NCBI RefSeq assembly: GCF_013386115.1
Contig: NZ_JACAOR010000014.1
Span: forward strand, 124,001 to 188,000
Source of the DNA: Pseudomonas gingeri
GTDB lineage: Bacteria; Pseudomonadota; Gammaproteobacteria; Pseudomonadales; Pseudomonadaceae
Direction: 5' to 3'
Length of the DNA: 64,000 nt
A program made the position numbers and the translations under genes. Below, one piece after another: positions 51,713-60,609 of this stretch (positions are counted from its first letter, which is position 1; each line of letters begins with the position of its first letter). The notes beneath the pieces were generated by a model. The model was not told the origin of the DNA. It was given only the letters and a program-made list of their open reading frames with translations, and did not search any database.

Positions 51713-52699
51713 ATGAATGTCCTATCGCTGAGCCGTAAATTGATTGCCCTGCTGGGGGTTGTCGGTATTTCCCTGGGGGCCCATGCGGCCGATCTGACCA
51801 TCGGCTATATCACCGGCATCGACCCCACCAAGCTGCCCATCGCCGATGGCACCTTCGACAAGGTTATTGGCGAGAAGATCAACTGGCGTCGGTTCGATGC
51901 CGGGCCGGCGGTGATTGCGGCCATGGCCTCCGGCGACCTGCAGATCGGCAACCTGGGATCGAGCCCGTTGGCCGCGGCCGCCTCGCGCAAGTTCCCGCTG
52001 GTGGCGTTTATCGTCACCTCGCAGATCAAGGGCTCCGAGGCCCTGGTGGTGCGCGACGGCAGTGGGATCAAGAGTCCCCAGGATCTGATCGGCAAGACCA
52101 TCGCCACCCCCTTCGTTTCGACTTCCCACTACAGCCTGCTGGGGGCGCTCAAGCACTGGAACCTGGACCCCGGCAAGGTGAAAGTGGTCAATCTGTCTCC
52201 GGCGGAAATCACCGCGGCCTGGAAACGCGGTGATATCGACGGCGCCTTTACCTGGTCGCCGGCACTGGGCGAAATCCGCAAGACCGGGAAGATTCTCACC
52301 GATGCCGGTGAAGTCTCGCAGTGGGGCTCGCCGACCTTCGAGGTCTGGGTGGCGCGCAAGGACTTCGCCGAAAAACACCCGGAAGTGCTGAAGAAGTTCA
52401 CCCAGGTCAGCCTGGCGGCGATTGCCGACTACAACGCGCACAAGGCCGAGTGGACCGCCGACTCCGAGCAGGTCAAGACCATCGCACGTTTTACCGGCGC
52501 CAATCCGGTGGATATTCCGGAACTGCTGGAAGGCTCGCATTTCCCCGGCGCCGCCGAGCAGACGTCCGCGCAGCTGCTGGGCGGCGGCACGGTCAAGGCG
52601 GTTGCGCAAACCGCCGAGTTCCTGAAGGAGCAGGGCAAGATCGAGAGCGTTCTTCCTGACTACTCGCCCTATGTCAGCGACAAATACATCGCGCAATAA
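51713..52699 (+). CDS. tauA: Taurine-type ABC substrate-binding protein, orphan
   Basis: Periplasmic binding protein of the TauA class, 328 aa, with a signal peptide cleaved near AHA-ADL. Typical segments are LTIGYITGIDPTKLPIADG, INWRRFDAGPAVIAAMASGD, LGSSPLAAAASR and IKSPQDLIGKTIATPFVSTS. Taurine-type proteins bring alkylsulfonates to TauBC for desulfonation by TauD. Here tauB, tauC and tauD are absent: a strong terminator and an epoxide hydrolase gene follow. It therefore must use permease and ATPase encoded elsewhere or be a remnant of a larger locus. The reading frame looks intact. Confidence 0.88.
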   Translation: MNVLSLSRKLIALLGVVGISLGAHAADLTIGYITGIDPTKLPIADGTFDKVIGEKINWRRFDAGPAVIAAMASGDLQIGNLGSSPLAAAASRKFPLVAFIVTSQIKGSEALVVRDGSGIKSPQDLIGKTIATPFVSTSHYSLLGALKHWNLDPGKVKVVNLSPAEITAAWKRGDIDGAFTWSPALGEIRKTGKILTDAGEVSQWGSPTFEVWVARKDFAEKHPEVLKKFTQVSLAAIADYNAHKAEWTADSEQVKTIARFTGANPVDIPELLEGSHFPGAAEQTSAQLLGGGTVKAVAQTAEFLKEQGKIESVLPDYSPYVSDKYIAQ

Positions 52700-52720
52700 G
52701 CATCCCGTGATTGACCCTTG

Positions 52721-52750
52721 ACGCCACTCGATCGAGTGGCGTTTCTGTTT
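52721..52750 (+). terminator. Rho-independent terminator after the TauA-type gene
   Basis: A perfect 22-base palindrome (52721-52742; arm ACGCCACTCGA) is followed by TTCTGTTT. It lies 22 bases past the stop and ends the single-gene transcript. Confidence 0.85.
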
Positions 52751-52919
52751 GCCCGGTCCTTGCGGCGGAGGCTGGTGCCGCGTAGCGGGTTTGTGTCCAT
52801 TGAAGCGACAGAGCGTAGCTTTTTGGCCGGCTTATCTTTGCCGGCGAGGTTGGCATAGTGGTGCCTCCTGACGCGACAGCACCGTGGCTGTCGGTAGAGC
52901 GAAACAAGAGGGCGTCACC

Positions 52920-54065
52920 ATGTCTGACAATACTCAATTGCATCCTTTTCGGGTTGAGATCCCACAGGTCGAGCTTGATGATCTGGCGCGCCGCCTGGCC
53001 GGTACGCGTTGGCCGGATCGGGAAACCGTGGCCGACAGCTCCCAAGGCGCGCAGTTGACCAAGGTAAAGGCACTCGTCGAGTACTGGCGCAGCCAATACG
53101 ACTGGCGCCGCCTGGAAGCCCGCTTGAACGGTTACCCGCAGTTCAAGACCGAGATCGACGGCCTGGGTATCCACTTCCTGCACATCCAGTCGCCTCATGC
53201 CGACGCGTTGCCCTTGATCATGACCCATGGCTGGCCAGGATCGATTGTAGAGTTTCTGGACAGTATCGATCCGCTGGTCAATCCGACAGCCCACGGTGGG
53301 GCAGCGAAAGATGCTTTCCACGTAGTACTGCCGTCGATTCCGGGATACGGGTTCAGCGACAAACCTACCGCCAAGGGATGGAATCGCACGCGCATTGCTC
53401 ATGCCTGGCACGAGTTGATGAACCGTCTTGGCTACCCGCGTTATGTCGCCCAGGGCGGTGACTGGGGAAGCGTGGTAACGACTGAAATGGGACGTCTGCG
53501 GCTCGATGGGCTGGCGGCCATTCACGTTAACCTGCCTTTTGTCGTCCCCCAGGATCTGCCCGCGGAGTTGAGCGCACAAGAGCAAGCCGCGCTGGATCAG
53601 TGCGGGTTGTTTGCGGCAGACGGTATCGCCTATCACGACCTGCAGACGACACGTCCGCAAACCATCGGGTTTTCACTGGCAGACTCACCCGTGGGGCAGG
53701 CCGCCTGGATCTACGAAAAGCTGGTGTCCTGGAGTCACAGCGATGGCAAGGCCGAAGGGGTTTTCTCCAACGATCAGATACTGGATAACATCACCCTGTA
53801 TTGGCTGACCAACAGTGGTGCCTCGTCCGCTCGTATGTATGCCGAGCACCCTGGCCTGAACTTCGGGGCCGTGCCATTGGAGTTGCCGGTCGCTGTCTCG
53901 GTGTTCCCCGGTGAAATCTACACGCCGCCGAAGGAGTGGGCGGAGCAGGCCTACAGCAATCTGATCTATTGGAACAGGGTGTCGAAGGGCGGCCATTTCG
54001 CAGCATTTGAACAGCCGGCGCTGTTTGTCGCTGAAGTGCGGGCGGCATTCTCAAGTCTTCGCTGA
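52920..54065 (+). CDS. Epoxide hydrolase (alpha/beta fold, EHN type)
   Basis: Soluble epoxide hydrolase, 381 aa, with the N-terminal EHN segment (about 9-115). The oxyanion motif is HGWPGS (103-108), the nucleophile Asp181 in GGDWGS, and the base His359 in KGGHFAAF. It opens epoxides to diols. The ATG at 52920 starts the conserved sequence; the longer frame is not supported. The stop is followed at once by a LysR fragment in another frame, which marks a rearrangement end. No partner genes are visible. Confidence 0.9.
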   Translation: MSDNTQLHPFRVEIPQVELDDLARRLAGTRWPDRETVADSSQGAQLTKVKALVEYWRSQYDWRRLEARLNGYPQFKTEIDGLGIHFLHIQSPHADALPLIMTHGWPGSIVEFLDSIDPLVNPTAHGGAAKDAFHVVLPSIPGYGFSDKPTAKGWNRTRIAHAWHELMNRLGYPRYVAQGGDWGSVVTTEMGRLRLDGLAAIHVNLPFVVPQDLPAELSAQEQAALDQCGLFAADGIAYHDLQTTRPQTIGFSLADSPVGQAAWIYEKLVSWSHSDGKAEGVFSNDQILDNITLYWLTNSGASSARMYAEHPGLNFGAVPLELPVAVSVFPGEIYTPPKEWAEQAYSNLIYWNRVSKGGHFAAFEQPALFVAEVRAAFSSLR

Positions 54066-54261
54066 TTGCCTGAGCGTCACCCAGCCTGCCGTCAGTGGTT
54101 CATTGGTCCGTCTGCGACAGTATTTCGGCGATCCGCTGTTCGTGCGTAGCGGCCACGGCATGAAGCCAACGGCCAAGGCCTGTGACATTGCCGCGCAGCT
54201 GTTACCAGCCATGGCGCAGATCGAGTTGCTCCTGGCCCATAACCGGGACAGGAAAGCCTGA
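54055..54261 (+). pseudogene. LysR-type regulator relic (helix-turn-helix fragment)
   Basis: About 68 codons encode only the middle of a LysR DNA-binding domain: LSVTQPAVSGSLVRLRQYF and GDPLFVRSGHGMKPTAKA, then a linker helix and stop. The first 20 or so residues of the normal N-terminus and the whole effector domain are missing. The fragment overlaps the last bases of the epoxide hydrolase gene in a different frame, so it has no start of its own. Its sequence belongs to the NodD/MexT-like LysR group, and it stands upstream of mexE in the same direction, where mexT lies in P. aeruginosa. Confidence 0.8.
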
Positions 54262-54572
54262 GCTGCAAGCTCTGGCCTCTGCGCCGAGGGTGTGACGGCG
54301 GGTGGCGATTGTCTCCCCAGCGGCTACTAACAGTATCACTTGCCGTTATTTATCCAGGGGGGCTGCTACGTCATCATTGTGCCGTGACGTAAATAGTGTC
54401 GTGAAGTAATCCGCGCCTTTATCAACCTGTTATCCGCCCGGCCGAAGTTCCGGGCGAGAGCCCCCTTGCGCCCGGAAAACCTGTTTTCAAGTTTTAAAGA
54501 ACTGCAGAAAACCGAAGAAGTTGTTTTTCGATAACTGCGTGCACTGTTATTCAACGAGTAGGAGATAAATAA
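54262..54572. other. 311-base control region of the RND pump operon
   Basis: This gap between the LysR relic and mexE holds the inverted repeat TACGTCA-N11-TGACGTA (54367-54391), an operator candidate. A long AT-rich leader with AGGAGA precedes the mexE start. No clear nod-box of the MexT type is visible. Confidence 0.6.
54367..54391. promoter_or_regulatory. Inverted repeat TACGTCA-N11-TGACGTA upstream of mexE
   Basis: Perfect 7-bp arms with 11 bases between them lie about 180 bases upstream of the mexE ATG. A related partial arm GTCGTGAAG follows at 54398. The reader is unknown. Confidence 0.5.
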
Positions 54573-55757
54573 ATGATCGCCCATCCCCAACGACTTTCCG
54601 TCGTGTTGAGTGCGCTCTTAGTGGCCGGCACTGCCGGGATCGCCGTGAAGTATGGCGGTCATTTTTCCCCCGTCGGCACGGCTCATGCGGCGGAGGTCGC
54701 CCAGGCCCCCAGGACCGAAGTGGACGTCGCCACCGTGGTCTTCAAGTCCGTCAGCGAGTGGCAGTCGTACTCCGGTCGTCTCGAAGCCGTCGGCAAGGTG
54801 GAGATCCGCCCGCTGGTTCCCGGCACCCTGGTTGCCGTGCATTTCAAGGATGGCGCCCTGGTCAGGAAAGGGGAACCCTTGTTCAGCATCGACCCGCGCA
54901 CTTACCTGGCCGAAGTGGACCGCGCCGCGGGACAACTGGCGGCTGCCGAATCCCGCGCGCTCTACACGGCCACGGATGCCGGCCGCGCGGCACGCCTGGT
55001 CGATCAGAACGCGATTTCCAAGCGTGATTTCGATGAGAAGCAGAATGCCGCGCGGGAAGCCAGCGCCAACGTCAAGGTGGCCAGGGCCGCCCTGGATGCG
55101 GCCAGGGTCAATCTGTCCTACACCGAAATCACCGCGCCCATCACCGGCCGCGTCTCGCGTGCCGAGCTGACCGTCGGCAACGTGGTGTCGGCCGGTGCCG
55201 CGGCGCCCGTGCTGACCCGCCTGGTGTCGGTGTCGCCCATCTATGCCTCGTTCGACGTCGATGAGCAGACCTACCTGCGCTACCTGAACCAGTCCTCGGC
55301 CCAGCCCGCTCCGGTGTCCCTCGGCCTGGCCAACGAAGACGGCTTTTCCCGCACGGGGGTCGTCGACTCCATCGACAACCAGTTGGACACCCAGTCCGGA
55401 ACCATCCGTGTGCGCGCCCGTTTCGACAATGCCAACGGTGCGCTGCTGCCGGGTTTGTACGCACGTCTCCAGGTCGGTGGCGGCAAGCCCGCGGATGTCG
55501 TGCTGGTGGACGATTCGGCGATCGGCACCGACCAGGCGAAGAAATTCGTCCTGCTGGTGGGCGAAGGCGACAAGGTCGAGTACCGCGAAGTCACCCTGGG
55601 CAACCTGCATGAAGGCTTGCGCATCATCACCTCCGGCCTCAAAGCCGGTGATCGGGTGATCGTCAGCGGTGTGCAGCGGGTGCGTCCGAACGACAGCGTC
55701 CACGCCAACAGCGTCGACATGGCGAACATCAGCCGTGCTGCGAAGCCTGCGGCTTAA
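54573..55757 (+). CDS. mexE: RND efflux periplasmic adaptor (MexE type)
   Basis: Membrane-fusion protein, 394 aa, with an N-terminal membrane/signal segment. The lipoyl halves are EIRPLVPGTLVAVHFKDGALV and LSYTEITAPITGRVSRAEL, separated by an alpha-hairpin (about 110-180). Beta-barrel and membrane-proximal domains (about 210-380) follow. Sequence style and gene order match MexE of MexEF-OprN, which extrudes chloramphenicol, quinolones and trimethoprim in P. aeruginosa. AGGAGA lies at ideal distance. It heads a five-gene plus-strand run. Confidence 0.9.
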   Translation: MIAHPQRLSVVLSALLVAGTAGIAVKYGGHFSPVGTAHAAEVAQAPRTEVDVATVVFKSVSEWQSYSGRLEAVGKVEIRPLVPGTLVAVHFKDGALVRKGEPLFSIDPRTYLAEVDRAAGQLAAAESRALYTATDAGRAARLVDQNAISKRDFDEKQNAAREASANVKVARAALDAARVNLSYTEITAPITGRVSRAELTVGNVVSAGAAAPVLTRLVSVSPIYASFDVDEQTYLRYLNQSSAQPAPVSLGLANEDGFSRTGVVDSIDNQLDTQSGTIRVRARFDNANGALLPGLYARLQVGGGKPADVVLVDDSAIGTDQAKKFVLLVGEGDKVEYREVTLGNLHEGLRIITSGLKAGDRVIVSGVQRVRPNDSVHANSVDMANISRAAKPAA

Positions 55758-55772
55758 CGCGAGAACCTCATC

Positions 55773-58700
55773 ATGAATATCTCCAAGTTCTTTATCGACC
55801 GGCCGATCTTCGCCGGCGTGCTGTCGGTGGTGATCGTGCTGGCGGGGCTGATTGCCCTGACCAGACTGCCCACCGCCGAATACCCGGAAGTGGTGCCGCC
55901 TTCGGTGGTGGTTCGCGCCGAGTACCCGGGCGCCAATCCGAAAGTCATCGCCGAAACCGTGGCCTCGCCGATTGAAGAACAGATCAATGGCGTCGAGGAC
56001 ATGCTCTACATGCAGTCGCTGGCCAACAGCGACGGCAAGTTGACCACCACCGTGACCTTCAAGCTCGGCACCGACCCCGACAAGGCCCAGCAGTTCGTGC
56101 AGAACCGCGTGGCCCAGGCCTTGCCGCGCTTGCCGCCGGATGTGCAGCGCCTGGGCGTGACCACGGTCAAGTCGTCGCCGACCCTGACCATGGGCGTGAG
56201 CATCACCTCGCCCAACCAGCGCTACGACCTGACCTACCTGCGCAACTACGCCCTGATCAACGTCAAGGATCGCCTGGCGCGGATCCCCGGCGTGGGTGAA
56301 GTGGTGATGTGGGGCGCCGGCGACTACTCGATGCGCATCTGGCTCGATCCGCAGAAAGTGGCGCGCCTGAACCTGACCGCCACCGATGTGGTCAACGCCA
56401 TCCGCGAGCAGAACGTGCAGGTGGCGGCCGGCATCGTCGGCGGTGCGCCGATGCTGACCAACGTGCCGATGCAACTGAGCGTCAATGCCCAGGGCCGCTT
56501 GAAGACCGAGCAGGAATTCCGCGACATCATTCTCAAGGCCGGCGGCGGGGCGGTGACTCACCTGTCCGACGTGGCGCGGGTCGAGATGGCTGCATCCGAG
56601 TACACCCTGCGGGCGATGCTGGACAACAAGCCGGCCGTGCAGATGATCATCTTCCAGCAGCCCAATGCCAATTCGCTGCAGATCTCCGATGACGTGCGCA
56701 AGGTTATGGAGGAGATCAGGCAGGACATGCCCGAGGGTGTCGACTACGGCATCAAGTACGACCCGACGCAGTTCGTGCGCGACAGTATTCACGCGGTGAT
56801 CCAGACCCTGCTCGAAGCCATCGCCCTGGTGGTGCTGGTAGTGATCGTGTTCCTGCAGACCTGGCGCGCCTCGCTGATCCCGTTGCTGGCGGTGCCGGTG
56901 TCGATCATCGGCACCTTTGCCTTGCTGCTGGGCTTTGGCTACACCATCAACGCCTTGTCGCTGTTCGGCATGGTCCTGGCCATCGGCATCGTGGTGGACG
57001 ATGCCATCGTCGTGGTGGAGAACGTCGAGCGCAACATTGCCGACGGCCTGTCGCCGCGGGACGCGACCTATAAAGCCATGCAGGAGGTCAGCGGGCCGAT
57101 CATCGCCATCGCCCTGACCTTGGTGGCGGTGTTCGTGCCGCTGGCGTTCATGTCCGGCCTGACCGGACAGTTCTACCAGCAGTTCGCGATGACCATCGCC
57201 ATCTCGACGGTGATCTCGGCGTTCAACTCGCTGACCCTGTCGCCCGCTCTCTCGGCCATCCTGCTCAAGGGGCACGACGCACCGAAGGATCGCCTGACGC
57301 GGATCATGGATGCGCTGTTCGGACGCTTCTTCAAACTGTTCAACCGTGTGTTCAACCGAGGTTCGGACAGCTACGGCAATGGCGTGCGCCGCGTGGTCAA
57401 CCGCAAGCTGGCGATGCTGGCGATCTACGCCATCCTGCTCGCTGGCGCGGTGTGGATGGGCAAGATTGTCCCCGGCGGTTTCGTGCCGGCGCAGGACAAG
57501 GACTATGTGGTCGCCATTGCGCAACTGCCCAGCGGTGCCACCCTGGATCGCACCGAGCAGGTCGTGCGGGAAATGGGCGATATCGCCCTGGCCATTCCCG
57601 GGGTCAAGAACCTGCCGCAGTTCCCGGGCCTGTCGGTCAGCCTGGCCAACTCGCCCAGCAGCGCGCTGGTGTTCCCGGTGCTTGAACCGTCGAAATACCG
57701 CTCCAGGGAGCAATCCGCATCGGCCATCGTGGCGCAGTTGAATGCCAGATATGCCGGGATCAAGGGCGCCGCCATCGCGGTATTCCCACCACCGCCGGTG
57801 GCCGGCCTGGGCACCGTCGGCGGCTTCAAGCTGCAGATCGAGGACCGCGGTGCCCTGGGCTATGAGGCGTTGAACAAGGCCACCCAGGACTTCCTCGCGG
57901 CCGCGGCCAAGGCCCCCGAGCTGGGCCCGGCGTTCTCCACCTTCCAGATCAACATGCCGCAGCTCAACGTCGACCTGGATCGGGTCAAGGCCAAGCAGTT
58001 GGGCGTTTCGGTGACGGATGTGTTCGACACCCTGCAGATCTACCTGGGCTCGATGTACGTCAATGACTTCAACGCCTTCGGTCGTGTGTACCAGGTGCGC
58101 GCCCAGGCCGATGCGCCGTTCCGTGCCACCGCGCAAAACATCGGCTTGCTGAAGACTCGCAATGACAAGGGCGAGATGGTGCCGCTGTCTTCGCTGATCA
58201 AAGTCACCACCACCTACGGCCCGGAAATGGTCGTGCGCTACAACGGCTACACCGCGGCGGACATCAACGGCGGTCCGGCACCGGGCTATTCGTCCGGCCA
58301 GGCCCAGGCGGCGGTCGATCGCATTGCCAGGGAAGTGTTTCCACGCGGCATCAAGTACGAGTGGACCGACCTGACCTATCAGCAGGAACTGGCGGGCAAC
58401 GCGGCGCTGTGGGTATTCCCGATCAGTGTGTTGCTGGTGTTCCTGGTACTGGCGGCGCTGTATGAAAGCCTGACCTTGCCACTGGCGATCATCCTGATCG
58501 TACCGATGAGCATTCTCTCCGCCTTGCTCGGTGTATGGCTGACCAACGGCGACAACAACATCTTCACCCAGATCGGCCTGATGGTGCTGGTGGGGTTGTC
58601 GGCGAAGAACGCGATCCTGATCGTCGAGTTCGCCCGGGAACTGGAGATGCAGGGACGGACCATCGTCCAGGCGGCGGTGGAAGCCAGCCGGCTGCGGCTG

Positions 58701-59021
58701 CGTCCGATCCTGATGACCTCCATCGCTTTCATCATGGGCGTGGTGCCTCTGGTGTTTTCCTCCGGCGCCGGTGCCGAGATGCGCCAGGCCATGGGGGTCG
58801 CGGTGTTCTTCGGCATGCTCGGGGTGACCTTGTTCGGCCTGATGCTGACGCCGGTGTTCTACGTCTTGCTGCGCAAGCTGTCGGGTGTGGAGCACCTGGT
58901 GGACAAGCACGGCAAGCACCCGCACCCGGGCTTCGGGCTTGACGGCCATGAACCCTCGGCGCAAGCCATCCCTTCCACCCGACCTTCGGTTCGCGTGCCT
59001 GAAATCGCGTACGAGAAGTAA
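55773..59021 (+). CDS. mexF: RND efflux pump inner-membrane transporter (MexF type)
   Basis: Proton-driven HAE-1 RND pump, 1082 aa, twelve membrane segments and two large periplasmic loops. The proton-relay aspartate pair is in GIVVDDAIVVVENVERN. Other marks are NISKFFIDRPIFAGVLS at the N-terminus and FVPAQDKDYVVAIAQLPSG. The motif GLSAKNAILIVEFARE lies in the second half. The C-terminal tail (KHPHPGFGLDGHEPSAQ onward) is about 20 residues longer than MexF of P. aeruginosa. It follows mexE after 15 bases and makes the tripartite pump with mexE and oprN products. Confidence 0.93.
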   Translation: MNISKFFIDRPIFAGVLSVVIVLAGLIALTRLPTAEYPEVVPPSVVVRAEYPGANPKVIAETVASPIEEQINGVEDMLYMQSLANSDGKLTTTVTFKLGTDPDKAQQFVQNRVAQALPRLPPDVQRLGVTTVKSSPTLTMGVSITSPNQRYDLTYLRNYALINVKDRLARIPGVGEVVMWGAGDYSMRIWLDPQKVARLNLTATDVVNAIREQNVQVAAGIVGGAPMLTNVPMQLSVNAQGRLKTEQEFRDIILKAGGGAVTHLSDVARVEMAASEYTLRAMLDNKPAVQMIIFQQPNANSLQISDDVRKVMEEIRQDMPEGVDYGIKYDPTQFVRDSIHAVIQTLLEAIALVVLVVIVFLQTWRASLIPLLAVPVSIIGTFALLLGFGYTINALSLFGMVLAIGIVVDDAIVVVENVERNIADGLSPRDATYKAMQEVSGPIIAIALTLVAVFVPLAFMSGLTGQFYQQFAMTIAISTVISAFNSLTLSPALSAILLKGHDAPKDRLTRIMDALFGRFFKLFNRVFNRGSDSYGNGVRRVVNRKLAMLAIYAILLAGAVWMGKIVPGGFVPAQDKDYVVAIAQLPSGATLDRTEQVVREMGDIALAIPGVKNLPQFPGLSVSLANSPSSALVFPVLEPSKYRSREQSASAIVAQLNARYAGIKGAAIAVFPPPPVAGLGTVGGFKLQIEDRGALGYEALNKATQDFLAAAAKAPELGPAFSTFQINMPQLNVDLDRVKAKQLGVSVTDVFDTLQIYLGSMYVNDFNAFGRVYQVRAQADAPFRATAQNIGLLKTRNDKGEMVPLSSLIKVTTTYGPEMVVRYNGYTAADINGGPAPGYSSGQAQAAVDRIAREVFPRGIKYEWTDLTYQQELAGNAALWVFPISVLLVFLVLAALYESLTLPLAIILIVPMSILSALLGVWLTNGDNNIFTQIGLMVLVGLSAKNAILIVEFARELEMQGRTIVQAAVEASRLRLRPILMTSIAFIMGVVPLVFSSGAGAEMRQAMGVAVFFGMLGVTLFGLMLTPVFYVLLRKLSGVEHLVDKHGKHPHPGFGLDGHEPSAQAIPSTRPSVRVPEIAYEK

Positions 59022-59031
59022 GGAGAACGAC

Positions 59032-60543
59032 ATGAAAGCAGTTGCCTTGAATCGCCTGTTGTTCGGCACCGTCTGGTTGGCGACCCTGCTGGCGACGGCG
59101 GGTTGCTCGCTGGCGCCGACCTACCTCAAGCCGCAGGTGTCGATGCCGCCGGCGTACAAGGAGGAAAAGACCCAGCCGCTTTTAAAGCCGGCTGAGGTCG
59201 GCAGCTGGAAAACCGCCGAGCCGTCGGAAGCCATTCCAAGGGGCGAGTGGTGGCGGGTGTTCAACGACAGCACCCTCGATCAGCTGGAAAGCCAGGCCCG
59301 CGACGCCAACCAGAACCTGGTTGCGGCGGCAGCCCGGCTGAAAGAGGCAAGGGCGCTCAACCAGTCCGCCCGTTCCGCGCTGTTCCCGACCCTGGACGCG
59401 GGTTTCGGCCCGACCCGGGAGAAGGTCTCGCCGGCCTCGCAGTTCCAGTCGGACAGCGGCCAGGGGGCCAGCCAGACGATGTGGCGCGCCCAGACCGGGG
59501 TGTCTTACGAAGTCGACATGTTCGGCCGTGTCGCGGCGACGGTGGATGCCGCCGACGCGCAAACCCAGCGCAGCGAAGCCGTGTTCCACTCGGTGCTGCT
59601 GGCCTTGCAGGCGGATGTCGCGCAGAACTATTTCGCGTTGCGCGAGCTGGACGCGCAAGTCGAGGTCTACGACCGGGCCATCGAGTTGCGTGAGCAGGCC
59701 TTGAAACTGGTTCAGCAGCGTTACTCGACCGGCGACATCGCCGATCTGGATGTCGCCCGGGCCGAATCCGAGCTGGCGACGGCGCGTTCCGAGGGGATGA
59801 CCGTGCAGCGCCTTCGCGCGACGTCGGAGCACAGCCTCGCGGTACTGCTGGGCAAGGCACCGGCAGAGTTCACCCTGGCCGCCAGGCCCCTCCAGCCGGT
59901 GAACCTGCGGATTCCCGCCGGCCTGCCGTCGTCACTGCTGGAACGGCGTCCGGACATCGCCGCGGCCGAGCGTTCCATGGCCGCGGCCAATGCCCGGATC
60001 GGCGTGGCGAAGGCGGCGTTCTTTCCGTCGTTGACCCTGACCGGCATGGCGGGTTTCGAATCGGGCTCGCTGGGCAATCTCTTCAAATGGAGCAGCCGCA
60101 CCTTCCTCCTCGGGCCCCTGGCCGGGACCGCGCTCAACCTGCCGATCTTCGATGGCGGCCTGCGCAAGGGCAATCTGGCCAATGCCCGGGCGGTCTACGA
60201 GGAAGACGTTGCCAACTACCGCCAACAGGTGCTGGTGGCGTTCCGCGAAGTGGAAGACAACCTCTCCGACCTGAGGGTGCTGGAAGACCAGACCCGCACC
60301 CAGTCGCAGGCCGTGGAGGCTTCCCGGCGCGCGGCGGCATTGGCCCGGGCCCGGTACAGCGAAGGCGATGCCAGCTATCTGGCGGTCATCGATGCCGAGC
60401 GGGTGGCCTTGCAGTCACGCCGCGCGGCGGTGCAGCTGGACGGTGTGCAGGCGGCCGCCACGGTCAATCTGATCCGCGCCCTGGGCGGTGGTTGGGGCGA
60501 TGCCGCGCCGATCCCGCTCGACACGGCGCTTTCGCAACCTTGA
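59032..60543 (+). CDS. oprN: Outer-membrane efflux channel lipoprotein (OprN type)
   Basis: TolC/OprM-family factor, 503 aa, with a lipoprotein signal (LLATAGC, Cys25) and two OEP repeats (about 80-270 and 300-490). The family motifs GEWWRVFNDSTLDQLESQA and RPDIAAAERSMAAANARIG are present. The ATG at 59032 follows AAGGAGAACG; the longer frame overlaps mexF out of frame. It completes the MexEF-OprN-type pump by giving the trimeric channel through the outer membrane. Confidence 0.92.
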   Translation: MKAVALNRLLFGTVWLATLLATAGCSLAPTYLKPQVSMPPAYKEEKTQPLLKPAEVGSWKTAEPSEAIPRGEWWRVFNDSTLDQLESQARDANQNLVAAAARLKEARALNQSARSALFPTLDAGFGPTREKVSPASQFQSDSGQGASQTMWRAQTGVSYEVDMFGRVAATVDAADAQTQRSEAVFHSVLLALQADVAQNYFALRELDAQVEVYDRAIELREQALKLVQQRYSTGDIADLDVARAESELATARSEGMTVQRLRATSEHSLAVLLGKAPAEFTLAARPLQPVNLRIPAGLPSSLLERRPDIAAAERSMAAANARIGVAKAAFFPSLTLTGMAGFESGSLGNLFKWSSRTFLLGPLAGTALNLPIFDGGLRKGNLANARAVYEEDVANYRQQVLVAFREVEDNLSDLRVLEDQTRTQSQAVEASRRAAALARARYSEGDASYLAVIDAERVALQSRRAAVQLDGVQAAATVNLIRALGGGWGDAAPIPLDTALSQP

Positions 60544-60552
60544 CTGGCAGCC

Positions 60553-60577
60553 GGCAGCCGGATCTTCCGCGGCTGCC
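60553..60577 (+). terminator. Stem-loop after oprN
   Basis: GGCAGCCG-N9-CGGCTGCC has a perfect 8-bp stem with GCGCCATTTT after it, 10 bases past the oprN stop. The tail is poor, so partial read-through to the MFS gene is likely. Confidence 0.5.
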
Positions 60578-60609
60578 GCGCCATTTTCCATCCCACTCAC
60601 GGTGAAATC

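Noticed and set aside
54262..54572. MexT nod-box upstream of mexE.
   Set aside because: The best ATCA-started stretches fail the following GTCGAT and ACYAT elements.
54618..59069. Very long open frame on the minus strand opposite mexE and mexF.
   Set aside because: It mirrors the third-position GC of the RND genes, has repetitive Gly/His/Arg/Gln composition and no domain. The plus-strand proteins are certain.
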